This document shows positions 5,901-7,290 of a stretch of DNA of 7,290 bases, piece after piece. Location: NCBI GenBank assembly GCA_021846605.1, contig JAJZWQ010000153.1, forward strand, positions 1 to 7,290, written 5' to 3'. Below the pieces are notes generated by a model that saw only the letters and a program-made list of their open reading frames with translations, was not told the origin of the DNA and made no database searches. The position numbers and the translations under genes are program-made. This DNA is from Bacillota bacterium. GTDB lineage: Bacteria > Bacillota_E > RBS10-35 > JAJYVN01. Each line of letters begins with the position of its first letter. The first letter of the stretch is position 1.

Positions 5901-6515
5901 ACCCTGTGACTGGATGCCGTCCACCTCGGCCGTCGCCAACTGGGCCGTCAGGTAGGGGTCCTCCCCCAGGGTCTCAAAGCCCCGCCCCCACTGGGGAACG
6001 CGGAGGATGTTGATGGTCGGACCGAGCGCGACATCCATGCCCTTGGCCCAGTGCTCACGGCCGTTCACCACGCCGTAGTTCCGCGCGGCCTGTCGACTCC
6101 AGGTGGCCGCCAGGGCTTCTGCCGAAGGAAGCGCCGTCACCCCGCTGACGTTGCCCACCCCCAGGGGACCGTCCTCTTCGGTCAGCGCGGGGATGCAGAG
6201 TTGGGGGGTTCCCGGGACGTATCCCTCATAGGTGCCCGCATTCTGAAACGGCGCTGTGCCGTACATCATGCGGATCTCGTCGCTGAGCGTCATGTGTCCG
6301 ACGAGCATGCGCACACGTTGCGCCACAGGCAGGGAGGCGTTCAACCATGGGCACTGCGCCAACTGCGCCCCGGTCGGGGTGATGATCCGCGTACCCGGCA
6401 GTCCCACATAGGGAATCGCGGGGGCGGGTTGAGCCGTCGCGGCCGCGCAACCCGCCAACACCAGGCCCGCCACCGCGGCCAACGCCCATGCCCGGCGTCC
6501 GACACGCACACCCAC
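2919..6515 (-). CDS. Glycoside hydrolase family 3 lipoprotein (beta-glucosidase/beta-xylosidase type)
   Basis: A retaining exo-glycosidase of 1198 residues, expected on the outer face of the membrane, releasing sugars from the non-reducing ends of beta-linked glycans. Residues 1-23 are a signal peptide with lipobox LAGC (Cys23). The GH3 barrel spans about 56-352: EDGPLGV (114-120), GRGFETLGEDP (177-187), KH (211-212), CAYPQTNG with a Cys256/Cys267 pair, and the nucleophile Asp290 in GWVGSDYGA. The second GH3 domain (about 378-565) has EGIVLLQN and VETEGTDLASLSLPG, where Glu483 (or Glu481) is the likely acid/base. An Fn3-like domain follows (about 580-757; DVGYRWYE, LFPFGFGLSYTTF). Residues about 765-890 and 905-1000 look like Ig-like NEW3-type domains, and 1001-1198 is a module with YDNVG, PDNVVASGQ, DWYNN and HIFAMAI. 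Ten further cysteines suggest disulfides. The GTG start follows GGGGG by seven bases, and codons upstream are not protein-like. Exact substrate is unknown. The ORF is intact. Confidence 0.93.
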   Translation of the reverse strand: MGVRVGRRAWALAAVAGLVLAGCAAATAQPAPAIPYVGLPGTRIITPTGAQLAQCPWLNASLPVAQRVRMLVGHMTLSDEIRMMYGTAPFQNAGTYEGYVPGTPQLCIPALTEEDGPLGVGNVSGVTALPSAEALAATWSRQAARNYGVVNGREHWAKGMDVALGPTINILRVPQWGRGFETLGEDPYLTAQLATAEVDGIQSQGVIAQAKHLAAYNQEADRGSVDVQVSRRALEEIYLPAFRAVVRQGQVGSLMCAYPQTNGAYDCANPLLIHTVVDGRWGFLGWVGSDYGATHSTAASANAGLGQEMGDGGAFFGHGLLAEAVAQNKVAASTIVRDVSGTLYEMFRFGLFNRQPTGTIHTPAATKADTAMAETLAAEGIVLLQNRGHLLPLAASSVHSIAVIGADAGSGALAVSPPPSSAHVVPPFVVTPLTAIGTALTPTKHLLPTARIVYADGSSLSQAAQAARQAQVAVVFADNVETEGTDLASLSLPGGQNALISAVAQANPHTVVVLNTGGPVLMPWVSQVQSVLEAWYPGEEDGTAIASVLFGKTDPGGHLPMTFPASASATPLTTTAEYPGVNGVVSYSDGLDVGYRWYEVHHVQPLFPFGFGLSYTTFSFRGLSVSPTRVATAGPAAGCTPPHGLWSRLVGSTGTCLARVAVTVTNTGRQSGSDVVQLYLGDPASTGEPPRQLKGFQRVTLAPGQSQRVVFYISPRDAAYWNSPANAFVVARGTYTVYVGDASARQDLPLSADFRVASATGPQPITVDVPPNVTAPATVDVTASLHNASGVADHQLTLSLHVGTGGAPTPEASAAKAFAVQALCGKARGPGSPASASCPAVATLGAGQTITARWQLVVPADVQAGSYHYDVSARYQTAKGDVNGGGSATAQVEPCCVLGGKGPVLLEPGHSGAVSVTLADNSTRSAVSDLRLSLQAPTGYGVAGPAATSAGTVAPGASTSATFTLTAPAAPTGGPVSLEAVAAYRIAGQQLQTRSPIIVQVPYPSLSAAYDNVGVTTRDATSAGNLDGQQDSYSASALAAAGLVVGKPIPGEPGLIWPNVAPGQPDNVVASGQAVALTGSGSSLVIVGAGDFANTPSLPVPGSASGQGRIMYANGSEQSFTLSLADWYNNAAGPGQSLVARTAHWNQQGGAGTSPVSVYAASIPLRPGQAVAAVVLPDVSSGVAANETAMHIFAMAIR

Positions 6516-6522
6516 GCTCTTG

Positions 6523-6527
6523 CCCCC
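6523..6527 (-). promoter_or_regulatory. Ribosome-binding site that fixes the GH3 start
   Basis: GGGGG on the minus strand lies seven bases before GTG 6515-6513. Starting here gives a compact lipoprotein signal peptide (VGVRVGRRAW, then a hydrophobic core, then LAGC). A start at the ATG at 6719 would add 68 Arg/Pro-rich residues in front of the signal. The GTG at 6509-6507 is an alternative only two codons in. Confidence 0.55.
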
Positions 6528-6821
6528 AATTGCCCCGCGCGTTGGCGGGTCATGTGCGGCCGCTCGGTGACCCCATCGAGGGGGACGGAACCGGTATACT
6601 CGGCCCCGGTGCACCACCGCACCCTGCTTCCATGCGTCGGAATACAGTCCTGCCCCCTGCGGGGCCCCCTTGGTGAGCAGTGATGGGGACGTGCGCGGGG
6701 GGCCCCTCTGGCGCGACACGAGCCACGTGGCCCCACCGGGTGAAGCCCGCCCCTCCGGGCGCGAGGGGTAGATACTGCTCGCTCACTCGGCGTAAGCAAA
6801 ACGCTCCCGTTCCCGGGCGTG

Positions 6822-6848
6822 GTCAATTTCCGGCAGAACTCGGTTGAC
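6822..6848. repeat. GTCAA-N17-TTGAC inverted repeat
   Basis: GTCAA at 6822-6826 (within GGTCAATTTCC) is mirrored by TTGAC at 6844-6848 (within CGGTTGACAG). This is one of the more AT-rich spots in the window and lies just upstream of the transposase-like reading frame that becomes recognisable at 6915. It could be the end region of an insertion sequence or an operator. The arms are short, so chance is not excluded. Confidence 0.25.
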
Positions 6849-7075
6849 AGTCCACCCCCCGCCCAAAGAACGCATCGCCCAAGGCGGCTTTGTCACGGCG
6901 CGTCGTCGCCGGGGTTCCCCCCGCTCAACGGCCGTCAGCTGCAGGGCCTCTTGGTCTACGCTGACCGGACTCTCACCGGCGGGTCGGGCAGAGCTTGCCT
7001 CGGCACACTCGCCGGGGAACTCTCGGCGACAGACGTCCGCTCTCAGGGAGCCTGTTGATCTGCGCTCTTACCCGC

Positions 7076-7089
7076 TGGCGGAACCGCCA
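7076..7089. other. Perfect TGGCGG/CCGCCA hairpin next to an AGC-TTCG-GCT stem
   Basis: TGGCGG at 7076-7081 pairs with CCGCCA at 7084-7089 around a two-base loop. Directly after it, AGC-TTCG-GCT at 7090-7099 forms a three-pair stem with a stable TTCG loop. They fall inside the putative transposase remnant. No T run follows. Confidence 0.3.
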
Positions 7090-7148
7090 AGCTTCGGCTC
7101 CTCGGTTCGCCGCAGCGCGCGAATGTGTCATCGACTCGCCATCCGTGC

Positions 7149-7188
7149 GGCAGGCAACCCGGCGGCGCGGAACAATGGGCGGCCTGCC
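7149..7188. repeat. GGCAGGC/GCCTGCC inverted repeat
   Basis: Seven bases at 7149-7155 are exactly complementary to 7182-7188, with 26 bases between them. It lies at the end of the possible transposase remnant. There is no further support for a function. Confidence 0.25.
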
Positions 7189-7195
7189 ACCATGA

Positions 7196-7290
7196 CGAGA
7201 CGCCGCACCAGCAGGGCTGCGTCGTTCTGGCGGGGGAAGGCGGAATGGCAAGGGTTTGGCGGGGGGCTGGCTTTTTTGGCGCGTACGTGG
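7196..7290. other. Right edge of the window, no gene recognised
   Basis: No frame reads as protein. A run of six T at 7272-7277 follows the G-rich stretch GGCGGGGGGCTGGC, but no complementary arm exists for a hairpin, so it is not called as a terminator. Confidence 0.35.

Larger units (their letters stand above)
6516..6914. other. Upstream region of the GH3 gene, no gene recognised
   Basis: No frame on either strand looks like protein. It must hold the GH3 promoter. The best -10-like hexamer is TATACC on the minus strand (6598-6593), about 78 bases before the start, but no acceptable -35 sits 16-18 bases upstream, so I do not call it. A six-pair hairpin (CCCCTC 6750-6755 with GAGGGG 6763-6768) and the GTCAA/TTGAC repeat at 6822-6848 are the only structures noted. 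Confidence 0.4.
6915..7195 (+). pseudogene. Possible decayed transposase N-terminal fragment
   Basis: From 6915 the plus strand reads FPPLNGRQLQGLLVYADRTL and GRACLGTLAGELSATDVRS, stopping at TGA 7056-7058. In the next frame, to TGA 7193-7195, it reads LLICALTRWRNRQASAPRF and ECVIDSPSVRQATRRRGTM. The pattern of a 'RQ..gLL.y' helix, a 'G.gR..l..LA..L...D.R' helix and later a 'viD' strand recalls the N-terminal half of IS4-like DDE transposases, where the 'viD' aspartate is the first catalytic residue. One frame change near 7050 is needed, and nothing convincing continues after 7195, so it would be a dead remnant. No terminal repeats are confirmed. The call is tentative and may be a composition artefact. 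Confidence 0.28.

Noticed and set aside
6844..6870. Perfect TTGACA -35 hexamer on the plus strand
   Set aside because: No acceptable -10 lies 15-19 bases downstream and no convincing intact gene follows.
7255..7280. T run after a G-rich stretch, resembling an intrinsic terminator
   Set aside because: There is no complementary arm to form a stem.
1..7290. CRISPR array, tRNA or rRNA genes
   Set aside because: I saw no regularly spaced direct repeats and no tRNA-like T-loop/anticodon arrangement or rRNA-like stretch on either strand.

Overview
The window is very GC-rich bacterial DNA with dense out-of-frame ORFs, as expected at this composition. The best-preserved gene encodes an exported lipoprotein, and its C-terminal modules are ones I know from secreted glycosidases of Actinobacteria and other high-GC soil bacteria. 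That suggests a high-GC Gram-positive-type organism (Actinobacteria, or a high-GC Firmicutes lineage such as Sulfobacillus/Symbiobacterium). The species cannot be fixed from the sequence.

Layout. (1) 1-261, plus strand: the C-terminal end of a metallo-beta-lactamase-fold hydrolase, apparently frame-broken and cut by the window edge. (2) 287-315: a strong hairpin between convergent genes. (3) 341-2037, minus strand: the most unusual locus, an ECF-type sigma-70 domain (regions 2 and 4) followed by an ABC-type extracellular solute-binding-protein (SBP) domain without a signal peptide. The coding frame breaks twice. Removing one base near 1500 and one 4-base unit of a (GCCC)n repeat at 892-910 restores a single 563-residue sigma-SBP fusion ending at a natural stop. 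(4) 2038-2383: the leader of that gene, with an ECF-like GGAAC-N16-CGTC promoter candidate and two hairpins. (5) 2384-2635, minus strand: a small two-helix membrane protein of unknown function. (6) 2919-6515, minus strand: a 1198-residue family 3 glycoside hydrolase lipoprotein with a complete catalytic core, a fibronectin-III-like domain, two probable Ig-like NEW3-type domains and a C-terminal beta-rich module. (7) 6516-7290: no intact gene. It holds hairpins, a GTCAA/TTGAC inverted repeat and a possible decayed transposase.

How it may work together (inference). The surface GH3 enzyme would release sugars from glycans. A cytoplasmic sigma factor with its own SBP-like ligand-binding domain could sense a sugar directly and control transcription, replacing the usual anti-sigma factor. 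No ABC permease or anti-sigma gene lies in the window. The two frame breaks leave three possibilities open: a recent pseudogene, a slippage-switched gene, or sequencing errors.
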